From NCBI GenBank assembly GCA_021295715.1, contig JAGWBV010000003.1, positions 139,043-203,042 of the forward strand: 64,000 bases of DNA, written 5' to 3'. The notes under the pieces were generated by a model. That model saw only the letters and a list, made by a program, of their open reading frames with translations. It ran no database searches and was not told the DNA's origin. The translations under genes were made by a program, and so were the position numbers. The stretch comes from Candidatus Poribacteria bacterium. Its GTDB lineage: Bacteria > Poribacteria > WGA-4E > WGA-3G. Below, one piece after another: positions 1 through 8,509 of the stretch (its first letter is position 1; each line of letters opens with the position of its first letter).

Positions 1-277
1 AGCGATAGGTGTCTTCTGCTCGGTGCCATAACCCTTCCCACGCCTCATGTGCCTCCCACCAATAAGCAAAGTTGTAGAGATCCACGCCGTATAGATAATC
101 CTCGTTCTGTCTCCACATCTTTGGCGACAAGGGTTCAACGTCATGATCTTCTTCCACGCCGTAACTATGGCCAAGTGGGTCGCGGATCGGATGTGGTGTG
201 ACACCGGGTATATGTCGATATGACGGAAACGGCTTTTGTGGACAATATCGCTGCCAATTGACATCAAAAGGTTCAGG
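1..277 (-). CDS. DUF309 domain protein, 3' part off the window edge
   Basis: An open frame on the minus strand runs off the left edge of the window. The visible part ends with a motif of the type YNFAYWWEAHEAWEGLW, which is the signature of the DUF309 family (a histidine- and glutamate-rich helical motif; function not established). No ATG is available in this frame: an in-frame TAA lies just upstream, so the start must lie within a short AT-rich stretch after the AAGG ribosome-binding-like sequence, possibly an ATT codon, or the true ATG has been lost or misread. The upstream region carries the CCGCAAGGTA leader repeat seen before other minus-strand genes here. The domain call is good; the start is uncertain. 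Confidence 0.6.
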
Positions 278-378
278 ATTTTTAATTTTACCTTGCGGTT
301 AAACAACGTGCGCCTGAGTTATCACGTACGTTCCTTAAACCCGCCCTCCACTTCGTTACGGGCTAACGTTTTTGATAC
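272..378 (-). repeat. CCGCAAGGT leader repeat, copy 1
   Basis: Read on the minus strand this stretch ends with CCGCAAGGTAAAATTAAAAA directly before the DUF309 frame. The same end sequence precedes the start codons at 12046, 16898, 18214 and 20858. The AAGG within it can act as a Shine-Dalgarno sequence. Confidence 0.6.
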
Positions 379-385
379 TTAGGAT

Positions 386-1765
386 TTACGCTCTGCCGAT
401 TCCGATATAATGGAAACCTGCAGCCCTCGCTTCTTCTGGAGAATAAACATTGCGTCCATCGATGAGGATCGGAGTCTTCATCTGCTTCGCAAGCCTACGG
501 AGTTCAAGCTTGTGATAGAGTTCCCATTCAGTAACGAGCACGAGGGCATCGGCATCGTAAGGAAGTTCGTATACATCTTCCGTGAAAATCACTCTGTTAT
601 CGTCGGTTTCGCCGTTCCCACTTAAGGCGCGGTGTGCGTTTGCAATAGCGATCGGATCGTGTGCCCGAACTGTCGCCTCCGCTTTAATCAGTTCGCGGAT
701 AATGTCAAGTGCGGGTGCTTCTCGAATGTCATCGGTGTTTGGTTTGAAAGCGAGTCCGAGGATACCAATCGTCTTACCTTTGAGTGTGCCCAATGTGCTG
801 CGCAATTTTTCGATGACACGTTCCCGCTGGTGGAAGTTGACGGCGCGCGCGGCTTTTGTAATCGGCATTGCGTATCCAGACTGTGCTGCGACCCCTAACA
901 AAGCAGCGGTATCTTTCGGATAACAACTGCCGCCCCATCCAAGACCTGCTTGGAGAAATTGATTCCCAATACGTCCGTCAAGTCCGATACCGCGGGCGAC
1001 TTCTGTTACGTCTGCCTCTACCTCCTCACAAAGCCCCGCAATTTCGTTGATAAAACTAATCTTTAGTGCGAGGAAGGTGTTCGCGGCATATTTAATCATT
1101 TCAGCACTATTGGGATCTGTTGTCATCATTGGCGGTAGGTGGTAAGAAGAGGGACGCGGGAACTCGCTTGGTGGATCAAACGTCTGTTCGAGGATCGGTT
1201 TATAGAGACGACGCAAGGTATCAATTGCTTCATCGCTGTTTGCACCGACAACGATCCTATCTGGATAGAACGCGCCTTGCAACGCCAATCCCTCTTGCAA
1301 AAATTCTGGGTTTGAAGCGACGGAAACGTTCCCTTGAATCCCACGTTCCGAAAATACCTCCGCCACAACTTCAGCAACACGTTGATTCGTGCCTATCGGG
1401 ACTGTCGATTTCACAACAAGCGTGTAGTGTCTATCAGGCAGGCAGACTTGGGCGACCTCTTTGGCAGCCTGTTCTACATGTTGCGTATCCGCTTCACCGT
1501 TCTTTTTCGGTGGCGTCCCCACAGCAATCAAAATCAATTCTGCTTCTGGGACGACTTCAGCCACACTCGGCGTGAAACGGATGGTGTGCTGCACCTCTTC
1601 AAGCAGACTTTGGATGCCGGGTTCGTGGATAGGGCTTCTTCCCTCGTGCAAAAGGTTGAGTTTGCGCTCGTCTTTGTCCACCGCAGCGACATCATGATTC
1701 AGATGTGCCAGCACCACAGCCGTGGTCAAGCCGACGTATCCTGTTCCTATAATTGCAATTTTCAT
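386..1765 (-). CDS. ugd: UDP-glucose 6-dehydrogenase
   Basis: The enzyme oxidises UDP-glucose to UDP-glucuronate with two NAD+, supplying precursors for polysaccharides and cell-surface sugars. From the ATG at 1765 the protein is 459 residues, normal for the family. Residues 6-13 hold the NAD-binding GTGYVGL loop, residues 152-159 the NPEFLQEG motif, and residues 276-285 the catalytic LGWGGSCYPKD segment with nucleophile Cys281. A C-terminal Rossmann domain begins near LGLAFKPNTDD. An extra Pro/Ser-rich stretch at about 197-216 (DPPSEFPRPSSYHLPPM) looks like a lineage insertion. A TTG five codons upstream is possible, but MKIAII is the usual family start. GDP-mannose or UDP-ManNAc dehydrogenases are relatives; UDP-glucose is the most likely substrate. 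Confidence 0.9.
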   Translation of the reverse strand: MKIAIIGTGYVGLTTAVVLAHLNHDVAAVDKDERKLNLLHEGRSPIHEPGIQSLLEEVQHTIRFTPSVAEVVPEAELILIAVGTPPKKNGEADTQHVEQAAKEVAQVCLPDRHYTLVVKSTVPIGTNQRVAEVVAEVFSERGIQGNVSVASNPEFLQEGLALQGAFYPDRIVVGANSDEAIDTLRRLYKPILEQTFDPPSEFPRPSSYHLPPMMTTDPNSAEMIKYAANTFLALKISFINEIAGLCEEVEADVTEVARGIGLDGRIGNQFLQAGLGWGGSCYPKDTAALLGVAAQSGYAMPITKAARAVNFHQRERVIEKLRSTLGTLKGKTIGILGLAFKPNTDDIREAPALDIIRELIKAEATVRAHDPIAIANAHRALSGNGETDDNRVIFTEDVYELPYDADALVLVTEWELYHKLELRRLAKQMKTPILIDGRNVYSPEEARAAGFHYIGIGRA

Positions 1766-1776
1766 ATTATAAACTA

Positions 1777-1990
1777 TCAAATGAGTTTATCAACTTCAAG
1801 AACTCTTTGAAGTCGTTCGGTAATTGGGTTGTAGCCATAGTTGATCTGCCGCATTAATTCCAGGGCTTCCAAGCGGGTCGAAGAAAGTCTTAGAATGCCA
1901 ATATGCTCTGTCCACTTTGTCGGCTTCTTCAAAGGACGATAGCACAGAAAACGTTGCCTTATCCATTTTAAAAGTATCAATTGCACGCAT
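1777..1990 (-). pseudogene. small conserved protein, frameshifted
   Basis: A strong ribosome-binding site (GGAGG, seven bases before ATG 1990) starts a frame reading MRAIDTFKMDKATFSVLSSF and reaching AYWHSKT. The sequence then continues sensibly only in a second frame (STRLEALELMRQINYGY, ending EVDKLI at 1777). Removing one T from the run at about 1881-1888 joins the two into a single 70-residue protein. The pattern YWxSKTxxxRLxxLExMRQ resembles a family of small proteins often found beside nucleotidyltransferase genes and suspected to be antitoxin-like. No toxin partner is present here. The break may be a real mutation or a homopolymer sequencing error. ugd follows 12 bases downstream. Confidence 0.6.
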
Positions 1991-2004
1991 ACGAAAACCT
2001 CCGG

Positions 2005-3036
2005 TTATTGAACCGCTGGTGGTTCGACGTTTTCCAACAATCTATTGATGATATCCAAACTTGTAATACCGTCAGCCTCGGCGTTGAAATTCGTCAAAAT
2101 TCGGTGGCGTAGCACAGGTATAGCGACTGCCTTAATATCGTCGTATGCGACATGATAACGTCCATGGAGAATAGCGCGCGCCTTAGCCCCGAGCACGAGA
2201 TACTGTGATGCCCGCGGTCCTGCACCCCACTGCACCCAATCCCGAATGAAATCGAGGGCCTCTGAAGCAGGTCGCGTCTGCCGGTTCAGTTCCACCGCAT
2301 AATCCACGATTGCTTCAGCAATCGGTACTTTCCGGACAACCTGTTGGATTCGCAAGACCTCTTCTCCTGTGATAACAGGTTCTATCTCCGGTTCATAAGC
2401 CGCAGTTGTTGTCATCACAATCTCTTTTTCGGCAGCTTTATCGGGGTAATCCAGCGTGATATGGAACATGAATCGATCGAGTTGCGCTTCCGGTAGCGGA
2501 TAGGTGCCTTCCTGCTCGATCGGATTCTGCGTCGCTAAAACAAAAAACGGACGTTCCAAAGGATAGGTTCTGCCGCCTGCGGTGACCTGGTACTCCTGCA
2601 TCGCTTGTAAGAGTGCGGCTTGTGTTTTGGGGGGTGTTCGGTTAATCTCATCGGCAAGGACGATGTTAGCAAAGACGGGTCCATTAATAAAGCGAAAAGC
2701 GCGTTTGCCTGCCTCACCTTCCTCAATAATATCGGTACCAATAATGTCCGATGGCATCAGGTCCGGCGTAAATTGGATTCGATTGAAAGGGAGTTTCAGA
2801 ATCTGCGCGAATGTGCTGATGAGTAGTGTCTTGGCTAACCCCGGCACGCCCACCAGTAAACAGTGTCCCTGCGAAAAAAGTGCGATAAGAAGTTGTTCAA
2901 TGACCTCGTCCTGTCCAATGATTCGCTTCCTGAGTTGGTTTAAAATATTTTCCTTCGCCGTTTTCAAGACTTCGGCGGCTTCTATATCTGTTCCGGTCTG
3001 CGTCGCTGACATATCATTTTTCATAGAAATAGCCAT
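2005..3036 (-). CDS. MoxR-family AAA ATPase
   Basis: A MoxR-type AAA+ ATPase of 343 residues. These proteins act as chaperones that help assemble or activate partner complexes, commonly with DUF58 and von Willebrand factor A proteins. Walker A is GVPGLAKT at residues 63-70 and Walker B is LADEINR with Asp129-Glu130, followed by the family motif PPKTQAALLQAMQE. The C-terminal lid region ends with the usual helical bundle. The start could also be one of the later methionines (MKNDMS at residue 5, M9), since the first 15 residues are not conserved in the family. Its usual DUF58 partner is not adjacent but about 13 kb away at 16002-16898 on the same strand; a functional link is inferred only. Confidence 0.88.
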   Translation of the reverse strand: MAISMKNDMSATQTGTDIEAAEVLKTAKENILNQLRKRIIGQDEVIEQLLIALFSQGHCLLVGVPGLAKTLLISTFAQILKLPFNRIQFTPDLMPSDIIGTDIIEEGEAGKRAFRFINGPVFANIVLADEINRTPPKTQAALLQAMQEYQVTAGGRTYPLERPFFVLATQNPIEQEGTYPLPEAQLDRFMFHITLDYPDKAAEKEIVMTTTAAYEPEIEPVITGEEVLRIQQVVRKVPIAEAIVDYAVELNRQTRPASEALDFIRDWVQWGAGPRASQYLVLGAKARAILHGRYHVAYDDIKAVAIPVLRHRILTNFNAEADGITSLDIINRLLENVEPPAVQ

Positions 3037-3125
3037 CAGCCATCAGCGGTCAGCGGTCAGCAAGAATGTGTAACCTCACCAGAAAACCTTTTTGCTGATG
3101 GTTCCCGACAGCCGAAAGCCGTTCC
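3028..3125. repeat. CATCAGC/GGTCAGC micro-repeat element with inverted ends
   Basis: The gap between the GHMP kinase and moxR genes is filled with short reiterated units (CCATCAGC, GCGGTCAGC), and its two ends are inverted copies (CCATCAGC ... GCTGATGG). Similar compositions recur at about 7405-7545, 45593-45740 and 49562-49660, suggesting one family of short non-coding elements. Confidence 0.5.
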
Positions 3126-3127
3126 TT

Positions 3128-4186
3128 TTAATCGTTTGAGACCTTCCACATTTGGAGCCCGTCAAAATCGAAGTTAACATCAATAACCCGCGCCCCCGCT
3201 TCTTGAAGTTTTTGACGGACGCGGTGTTCACGTGTAGGTTCACAGTAAAACAGTAGACACCCGCCACCACCAGCACCGCAAGCTTTTCCTCCGATCGCAC
3301 CATGCGTCATTGCAATTTTAAAGAGGGATTCTATCTGTTCATTTGTGACAGAGGGGTGTAACCTTTTCTGATTCTGCCAATTTTGGGTAAGGAGTTCGCC
3401 GAATTCGGTCAGGCGACCGCGCATGAGTGCTGTTTTTGTTGCCTCAGCGGTGGCTTTGAGGGTTTCCAATGCGTCGCGGACACTGGGTTCTCCGCTTTTA
3501 TAAGCATCGGTCACGTTTTGATGTATATTACCAGAGAGGCGAGACTTCCCGGTATAACAGAGGACAAGGTTCTTTTCAAGTTCACAACGGATATGTAGTG
3601 GAAATTTCAATGGTGAGGTTTTCACCTCTTCCCCCTGAAACTCCATAAAATGAATTCCGCCGATTGCGCTGGCGTACTGATCCTGTTTCCCGCCGAGGAT
3701 ACCGAGTTCATGACGTTCAATATTGCTTGCGAGATCCGCATACTCATAAGGAAGATAAGTGGCTTCCTTAAGTGCGCCAAGCACACCGATGAGTGCGACT
3801 CCCATTGCTGCGGAAGTGCCCAATCCACTTCCCGGCGGCGCGGTAGATTGCGTAATCAGGTCGAAACCACCAATCTGTATGGACATGCGTCGCACAGCTG
3901 CCTTGACTAAATCAATGTTTCCATCGTATTCAAGTTGACGGACATCGTCGGCTTCAATGAATGTGTCAAAATCCGCAGAATAGATACGAATGCTTTTATC
4001 CAGAACGCGCTGGAGCTCAACAGAATCGTCGTATGCCACTTGACGTTCACAGCGGAGCGTCGCATAAGCGTATCGGTTAATTGCCCCGTTGACGACCAAC
4101 CCTTTTGACTGTTCAGTAAAGAGGTCTACGTCGCTCCATCCGCCAGCAAAGTCAATGCGGACTGGGGCTCTCGTTCGGATTAACAT
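3128..4186 (-). CDS. GHMP-family sugar kinase (HddA-like)
   Basis: A 352-residue GHMP kinase; these enzymes phosphorylate small sugars or mevalonate-type substrates with ATP. The start MLIRTRAPVRIDFAGGWSDV is preceded by CAGGAGAC at the right spacing and begins with the typical substrate-binding segment of the D-glycero-D-manno-heptose 7-phosphate kinase / fucokinase subgroup. The ATP-binding motif is PPGSGLGTSAAMGVAL and the third GHMP motif is GGKACGAGGGGCLLFYC near the C-terminus. With ugd nearby, a role in nucleotide-sugar or cell-surface sugar synthesis is reasonable, but the exact substrate cannot be read from the sequence. Confidence 0.85.
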   Translation of the reverse strand: MLIRTRAPVRIDFAGGWSDVDLFTEQSKGLVVNGAINRYAYATLRCERQVAYDDSVELQRVLDKSIRIYSADFDTFIEADDVRQLEYDGNIDLVKAAVRRMSIQIGGFDLITQSTAPPGSGLGTSAAMGVALIGVLGALKEATYLPYEYADLASNIERHELGILGGKQDQYASAIGGIHFMEFQGEEVKTSPLKFPLHIRCELEKNLVLCYTGKSRLSGNIHQNVTDAYKSGEPSVRDALETLKATAEATKTALMRGRLTEFGELLTQNWQNQKRLHPSVTNEQIESLFKIAMTHGAIGGKACGAGGGGCLLFYCEPTREHRVRQKLQEAGARVIDVNFDFDGLQMWKVSND

Positions 4187-4396
4187 GATGAGTCTCCTGA
4201 CATCAAATTTTAACCAACGCGCCCGGAAAGCGTGCCCATAAATGATGCGAACAAAAAATGGAAGCGTACCTACAAACGGGCAAGAGAAAAGTTGTGTCAA
4301 TAACTGCAGGTGATAATAGAGTATTAGAATATGTTATGAAGATGAATACTGTTATGAAAAAACCCGCAGAGACTTTTGTCAATAGGCGTAACGTGG

Positions 4397-4448
4397 AAAA
4401 GCCGCAGGCATCCCTCCATTAAAAACGAGGCACAGCCCGGCGGCTTTT
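4397..4448 (-). terminator. possible terminator of the HU gene
   Basis: On the minus strand, downstream of the HU stop codon, AAAAGCCGC is followed after about 34 bases by its complement GCGGCTTTT and then CC. The stem is good but the loop is long and the T run is short, so termination is only likely. Confidence 0.4.
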
Positions 4449-4477
4449 TCAGAAACTGAGCGAGAAAACTACCAGTT

Positions 4478-4759
4478 TTAGCCAGTAGCGTCGCGAAGTT
4501 TCTTACCAGCTTTAAAGACAGGGACTGTCTTTGCTGGAATATTAAGTGGTGCGCCAGTCTGCGGGTTGCGACCCGTGCGCGCTGGACGATTTTTGGCTTC
4601 AAATGTTCCGAAACCAATTAATCCAACAGAATCGCCATTACTCAAAGCTTCGCAAATAGTCGCAGCAAAAGCATCAACAGCAGCGTTCGCATCTTTTTTG
4701 CTAAGGCCTGTTTCTTCAACGATACTGTTGACCACATCGCTTTTCATTAATTTTGCCAT
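4478..4759 (-). CDS. hup: HU-family DNA-binding protein
   Basis: A 93-residue HU/IHF-type nucleoid protein that bends and compacts DNA as a dimer. It has the full family layout: N-terminal helices (MAKLMKSDVVNSIVEETGLS), the GFGTFEAKNRPARTGRNPQTG beta-arm segment with the conserved RxGRNPQTG turn and proline at the arm tip, and the C-terminal VPVFKAGKKLRDA helix. Length is exactly typical. It is transcribed from a near-perfect sigma-70 promoter about 120 bases upstream (4883-4911). IHF subunits are the only real alternative; HU is the simpler reading for a single gene. Confidence 0.95.
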   Translation of the reverse strand: MAKLMKSDVVNSIVEETGLSKKDANAAVDAFAATICEALSNGDSVGLIGFGTFEAKNRPARTGRNPQTGAPLNIPAKTVPVFKAGKKLRDATG

Positions 4760-4882
4760 GTCAAATGTTCCTCTAATTTTTAGCCCAATTCAGAAAATGC
4801 TATGTTTTCCGAACTGTTCGGAAAACGCGATTCTCACGCCTCGGACTCAAAATGGATTTAACAAAAAACTAATAGTAATTAT

Positions 4883-4911
4883 ATTATACTATACAAATAT
4901 AGATATGTCAA
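4883..4911 (-). promoter_or_regulatory. sigma-70 promoter for the HU gene
   Basis: On the minus strand TTGACA (4906-4911) and TATAAT (4883-4888) are separated by exactly 17 bases. Both hexamers are perfect consensus. The predicted transcript start near 4876 gives a leader of about 117 bases before the HU start. Confidence 0.85.
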
Positions 4912-5128
4912 GACAAATTAGATTAACGCCAAAAAATTAAAATGGGTTACAGGGAAAGCCCACGTTTAACCGTAAATAAACGTATTAGAGATAGAAAAAA
5001 TCTAACACGAAGCTTGACATAATACATAGATGTCTTAATTTTAATACCACAGACTACGCAATTTGTCAAGTTTTTTTGTCCTGAAGGCGAAGTATTCCCT
5101 TGTAACACGGCATTCTTTGCCGAAATAT
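4912..5128. other. divergent intergenic region between hup and asd
   Basis: This AT-rich stretch separates the divergent hup and asd genes. Besides the two promoters at its ends it holds a second TTGACA near 5014-5019, which has only a weak -10 (TAATTT at 16 bases). No open frame with a ribosome-binding site was found. Confidence 0.5.
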
Positions 5129-5157
5129 TTGCTTAAAGGGCGGGTTTGTGGTAGAAT
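5129..5157 (+). promoter_or_regulatory. sigma-70 promoter for asd
   Basis: TTGCTT (5129-5134) and TAGAAT (5152-5157) are 17 bases apart, 60 bases before the asd start codon. Each hexamer is close to consensus. Confidence 0.65.
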
Positions 5158-5216
5158 TATACATTAAACTTAACAAAAATTCTGCTTGAATAACACAATA
5201 AAGGAAAACATCAGAA

Positions 5217-6215
5217 ATGAGTGAGAGTTATCGTATCGCGGTTGTCGGCGCAACGGGTGCCGTCGGTAATACTCTGTTGCAAATTCTCGAAGAGCGATCA
5301 TTCCCCGTTGCTTCCGTCAAACTATTAGCATCACACCGCTCTGCCGGTGAAATTCTATCCTTTAAAGATGAACCCATTATTGTTGAGGAACTGACACACG
5401 ACTCGTTTGAAGATGTGGACGTAGTGTTCTCATCCGCAGGCGGTGCTGTCAGTCGCGAGTTCATGCCTACAGCCGTAGAAAAAGGTGCGCTCGTCATCGA
5501 CAATACGAGTGCCTTCCGCATGGACCCCGAAACCCCTCTCGTTGTCCCGGAAGTCAATATGGACGCTGCCCGTGCTCACAATGGACTTATCGCCAATCCA
5601 AACTGTTCTACCATCCAAATGATGGTAGCATTGAAACCCATCTATGACCTTGTCGGCATCAAACGGGTCGTTGTGTCCACCTATCAAAGTGTCTCCGGTA
5701 AAAGTGGGCGTGCTGTTATGGAACTGGTTCAACAGACGACTGAAGCACTCGAAGGCAAGCCGATCACCTTAGACAAATTCCCACATCAGATGGCATTCAA
5801 CGTCGCATTTGATTGGCCCTTCTTGGAGTGCGGTGACAACGAAGAAGAAGTGAAAATGATTAATGAGACCCGGAAGATACTTGCAGATGATGCGATTGGC
5901 GTTTCCGCTACAACCGTCCGAGTCCCTGTCTTCTTCGCACATTCTGAATCAATAAACCTTGAAACACACGAGAAGCTCACAGCAGCCCAAGCGAGAGAGT
6001 GCCTCGCCACTGCCCCCGGTGTAAAAGTCATGGACGATCCCGACAACCAACAGTATCCGCTCGCCGTTGATGTTGCTGGAAAAGATGAAGTCTATGTCGG
6101 TAGAATTCGCGATGATGCTTCCATAGAAAATGGTTTGAATCTCTGGGTAGTCGCAGACAACCTCCGCAAAGGTGCTGCGCTGAACGCTATCCAAATCGCC
6201 GAAAATCTGCTGTAA
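5217..6215 (+). CDS. asd: aspartate-semialdehyde dehydrogenase
   Basis: Converts aspartyl phosphate to aspartate semialdehyde with NADPH, at the branch to lysine/diaminopimelate, threonine and methionine. The 332 residues match the family. The NADP-binding GATGAVG loop is at residues 11-17 and the active-site cysteine is Cys130 in NPNCSTIQMM. The RVPVF...HSE segment near residue 235-245 carries the conserved substrate-binding region. Ribosome-binding site AAAGGA lies about 11 bases before ATG. The methylthioribose kinase gene starts only 15 bases after its stop, so the two are probably cotranscribed, which would couple methionine synthesis with methionine salvage. Confidence 0.94.
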   Translation: MSESYRIAVVGATGAVGNTLLQILEERSFPVASVKLLASHRSAGEILSFKDEPIIVEELTHDSFEDVDVVFSSAGGAVSREFMPTAVEKGALVIDNTSAFRMDPETPLVVPEVNMDAARAHNGLIANPNCSTIQMMVALKPIYDLVGIKRVVVSTYQSVSGKSGRAVMELVQQTTEALEGKPITLDKFPHQMAFNVAFDWPFLECGDNEEEVKMINETRKILADDAIGVSATTVRVPVFFAHSESINLETHEKLTAAQARECLATAPGVKVMDDPDNQQYPLAVDVAGKDEVYVGRIRDDASIENGLNLWVVADNLRKGAALNAIQIAENLL

Positions 6216-6230
6216 GGTTGTCAGAAGGAT

Positions 6231-7370
6231 ATGGAACTCGACCTTGCCACGCTGCCGGACTACCTACGTCAACGATGTGCTGAGATCCGCATGTTTGAAT
6301 CGGAGACGGAACTCCGTATAGAAGAGATTGGCGATGGTAATCTTAATACAGTTTATCGCGTCTCAGACGCAGCGCAACCAGAGCGTTCGATCGTCCTGAA
6401 ACACGCGCCACCCTACATTAAGATATTAGGACCCGAGTATCCGTTATCCATCAAACGTTTGACTTACGAGTCCCGCGCGTTGGACATCTACAATCAGTTC
6501 GCAAGCTGCAGCGTCCCTGAACTATACTATTTCGACGCTGAAACCGCGGTCATTGCAATGGAGGACCTCCGAGATGCGCAGGTCCTGCGCGCCGACCTAA
6601 TCGCAGGCAGCGTGGACACCGATATCGCTGAACAGATTGGGCGGTTTATGGGTACCGTACACAGTCGTACATACATCGGGAACCTTGATAGCACAACCAT
6701 GCAGCAGTATAGACAGCAATTTGCGAACACTACCATGCAGTCGATAACTGCCGATTACGTGTTCACTTTTCCGTACACCGAGCATGAAACGAATTTCTGG
6801 ACCCCAGGCTTAGAGCCTGATATCCAGCGACTGAAGGCGGATACGGACTTTTTGAAGCATGCAGAGGTCCTCAAACAGATTTTTCTAACAGCGCAACAAG
6901 CTTTAACCCACGGTGATCTACACACAGGAAGCGTTCTCGTCCAAAACAACACAGCGAAAGTGATTGATGCCGAGTTTGCCTTTTATGGTCCCGTAGGATT
7001 TGACCTCGGATTGTATTGGGCGAACCATCTCTTATCCTATTTTTCACATCAAGATACCTCGGACGTGCAAGCCGCACTCAAGACAGCGATTGCAAAAACA
7101 TGGCACGCCTACACGCTTGAATTCAGGACAGTCGACGGAACGTTGAAAGAACAAACCTTACAACAAATCTTTTACGAAGCAGTAGGGTTTGCGGGATTGG
7201 AAATGCTGCGTCGTCTTATCGGTGCAGCGCACGTCAAAGATATAGAAGGTATTACTGATATATCCAAAAAACTACGCGTAGAAAGGGCAGCACTCCAGTT
7301 CGGATTAAAACTCGTTAAACAGTACTCATCCCTACGAGATGTGCCAGCAGTTCTCGCGATGCTTTTTTAA
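6231..7370 (+). CDS. mtnK: S-methyl-5-thioribose kinase
   Basis: Phosphorylates methylthioribose in the methionine salvage pathway. The protein (379 residues) belongs to the aminoglycoside phosphotransferase-like fold. The N-terminal IGDGNLNTVYRV is the characteristic MtnK nucleotide-binding turn, followed by VLKHAPPYIKILGPEYPL. The catalytic loop is LTHGDLHTGSVLV and the metal-binding segment is VIDAEFAFYGPVGFDLG. These motifs are specific enough to prefer MtnK over choline or homoserine kinases. No mtnA or other salvage gene is in the window. It lies 15 bases downstream of asd. Confidence 0.87.
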   Translation: MELDLATLPDYLRQRCAEIRMFESETELRIEEIGDGNLNTVYRVSDAAQPERSIVLKHAPPYIKILGPEYPLSIKRLTYESRALDIYNQFASCSVPELYYFDAETAVIAMEDLRDAQVLRADLIAGSVDTDIAEQIGRFMGTVHSRTYIGNLDSTTMQQYRQQFANTTMQSITADYVFTFPYTEHETNFWTPGLEPDIQRLKADTDFLKHAEVLKQIFLTAQQALTHGDLHTGSVLVQNNTAKVIDAEFAFYGPVGFDLGLYWANHLLSYFSHQDTSDVQAALKTAIAKTWHAYTLEFRTVDGTLKEQTLQQIFYEAVGFAGLEMLRRLIGAAHVKDIEGITDISKKLRVERAALQFGLKLVKQYSSLRDVPAVLAMLF

Positions 7371-7383
7371 CGGTTGTCGGTTC

Positions 7384-7408
7384 GGTTTTTTCTTACGAAA
7401 AAACCTTT
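7384..7408 (+). terminator. possible terminator after mtnK
   Basis: GGTTTTTTC-TTAC-GAAAAAACC is a perfect nine-base inverted repeat followed by TTT, 14 bases after the mtnK stop. The stem is AT-rich, so it may be weak or work in both directions. Confidence 0.4.
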
Positions 7409-7545
7409 CAGTAGTCAGTTTTCAGTTAAGAGGTGTTTTCGCAAACGCTAAAATCCAATGCGAAGAAAGTGTTTCCCTCGTTTAACAATATCCTCTTTTA
7501 AGCGATAACTGACCATTACTGATAACTGACCACTGATAACGATTA
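7405..7545. repeat. CAGTTTTCAG-ended repeat element, copy 1
   Basis: The ends are made of CAGTTATCAGT-like units in opposite orientation, with AAGAGG and CCTCTTTTAA as inner inverted arms. Its core at 7433-7476 (GCAAACGCTAAAATCCAATG, then CGAAGAAAGTGTTTCC) recurs almost unchanged at 45621-45666 and partly at 15386-15411. It has no coding content and looks like a MITE-like or REP-like element. Confidence 0.6.
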
Positions 7546-7549
7546 AAAT

Positions 7550-8419
7550 ATGAGAGACTACTACGAAATCCTCGGTGTGAATCGAGGTGCCACTCCAGAA
7601 GAAATCAAAAAAGCCTATCGCAAACTTGCGGTCCAGTACCATCCGGACAAGAATCCTGGTGACAAAACGGCAGAGGAGAAGTTCAAGGAGGCATCGAACG
7701 CATATTCGGTCCTCTCCGATCCTGAAAAGCGACGTATGTATGATATCCGTGGACACGCGGGCGTTGAGGGTATGGGATTTGAAGGTTACCGGAATATGGA
7801 TGACGTTTTCAGGCACATTAACCTCGACGATATTTTTGGACGCGGTGGATTCGGTGGACTCGGTGGATTTGGCGATGCCTTCGGTGATGTGTTCGGACAA
7901 CGGCGCACAACTGCTCCGCCTCGCGGACGCGACATCCGCATGAACGTCAGTATTCCTTTTGCGGATGCGGTGTTAGGGAACAAGAAAGAGGTCAGTGTCC
8001 AAGGAAAGCGTCTGACGCTCACAATCCCGCCGGGTATTCAGGATGGAAAAACCTTACGTATTCAGGGGCATGGAGAATCTCTCGGCAGCGGCATTTCGGG
8101 TGACCTGTTGGTGACTGTCTCTGTTCAACCACATCCGACACTGACTCGCGAAGGGGCAGACCTGTTGACAGATGCAAATGTCTCTATGACGACAGCGGCG
8201 TTAGGGGGTTCTGTTCGGGTACAAACGCTCACAGGCGATGTGGATCTGAAAATCCCGTCTGGAGCACAACCTGGACAACAGTTTCGCTTACGTGGACGCG
8301 GTGGAGTAGACACCTCCGGCAGAAAAGGCGACTTGCGGGTGCGGTTGGTTGTGGAAATTCCGAAATCTTTGTCTCGCAAACAGCGGAATCTCCTAAAAGA
8401 GCTTGATAAGACGTTATAA
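7550..8419 (+). CDS. DnaJ-family co-chaperone (CbpA-like)
   Basis: A J-domain co-chaperone that stimulates Hsp70 ATPase activity. Residues 1-65 form the J domain with the HPD motif at 31-33. A Gly/Phe-rich linker follows (about 70-118). Two beta-sandwich substrate-binding domains then follow directly ([19 protein letters not shown] onward). The four CxxCxGxG zinc-binding repeats of true DnaJ are absent, so it is a type II protein resembling CbpA. The 289-residue length fits. No dnaK is adjacent. Confidence 0.9.
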   Translation: MRDYYEILGVNRGATPEEIKKAYRKLAVQYHPDKNPGDKTAEEKFKEASNAYSVLSDPEKRRMYDIRGHAGVEGMGFEGYRNMDDVFRHINLDDIFGRGGFGGLGGFGDAFGDVFGQRRTTAPPRGRDIRMNVSIPFADAVLGNKKEVSVQGKRLTLTIPPGIQDGKTLRIQGHGESLGSGISGDLLVTVSVQPHPTLTREGADLLTDANVSMTTAALGGSVRVQTLTGDVDLKIPSGAQPGQQFRLRGRGGVDTSGRKGDLRVRLVVEIPKSLSRKQRNLLKELDKTL

Positions 8420-8509
8420 AAAAGTGCATTCTGAGAAACAGCTTTAACGATCGGCGGAAAAGGCACAGAATCGCAAATAAACTCAAAATCCATTTTCAAA
8501 GGAGAACGA

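Noticed and set aside
5014..5045. Second promoter upstream of asd at TTGACATAATAC
   Set aside because: The -35 is perfect, but no acceptable -10 lies 16-18 bases downstream (TAATTT only).
7448..7900. Minus-strand frame of 150 codons overlapping the dnaJ-like gene
   Set aside because: It lies opposite a well-supported J-domain gene, has no ribosome-binding site and no recognisable domain.
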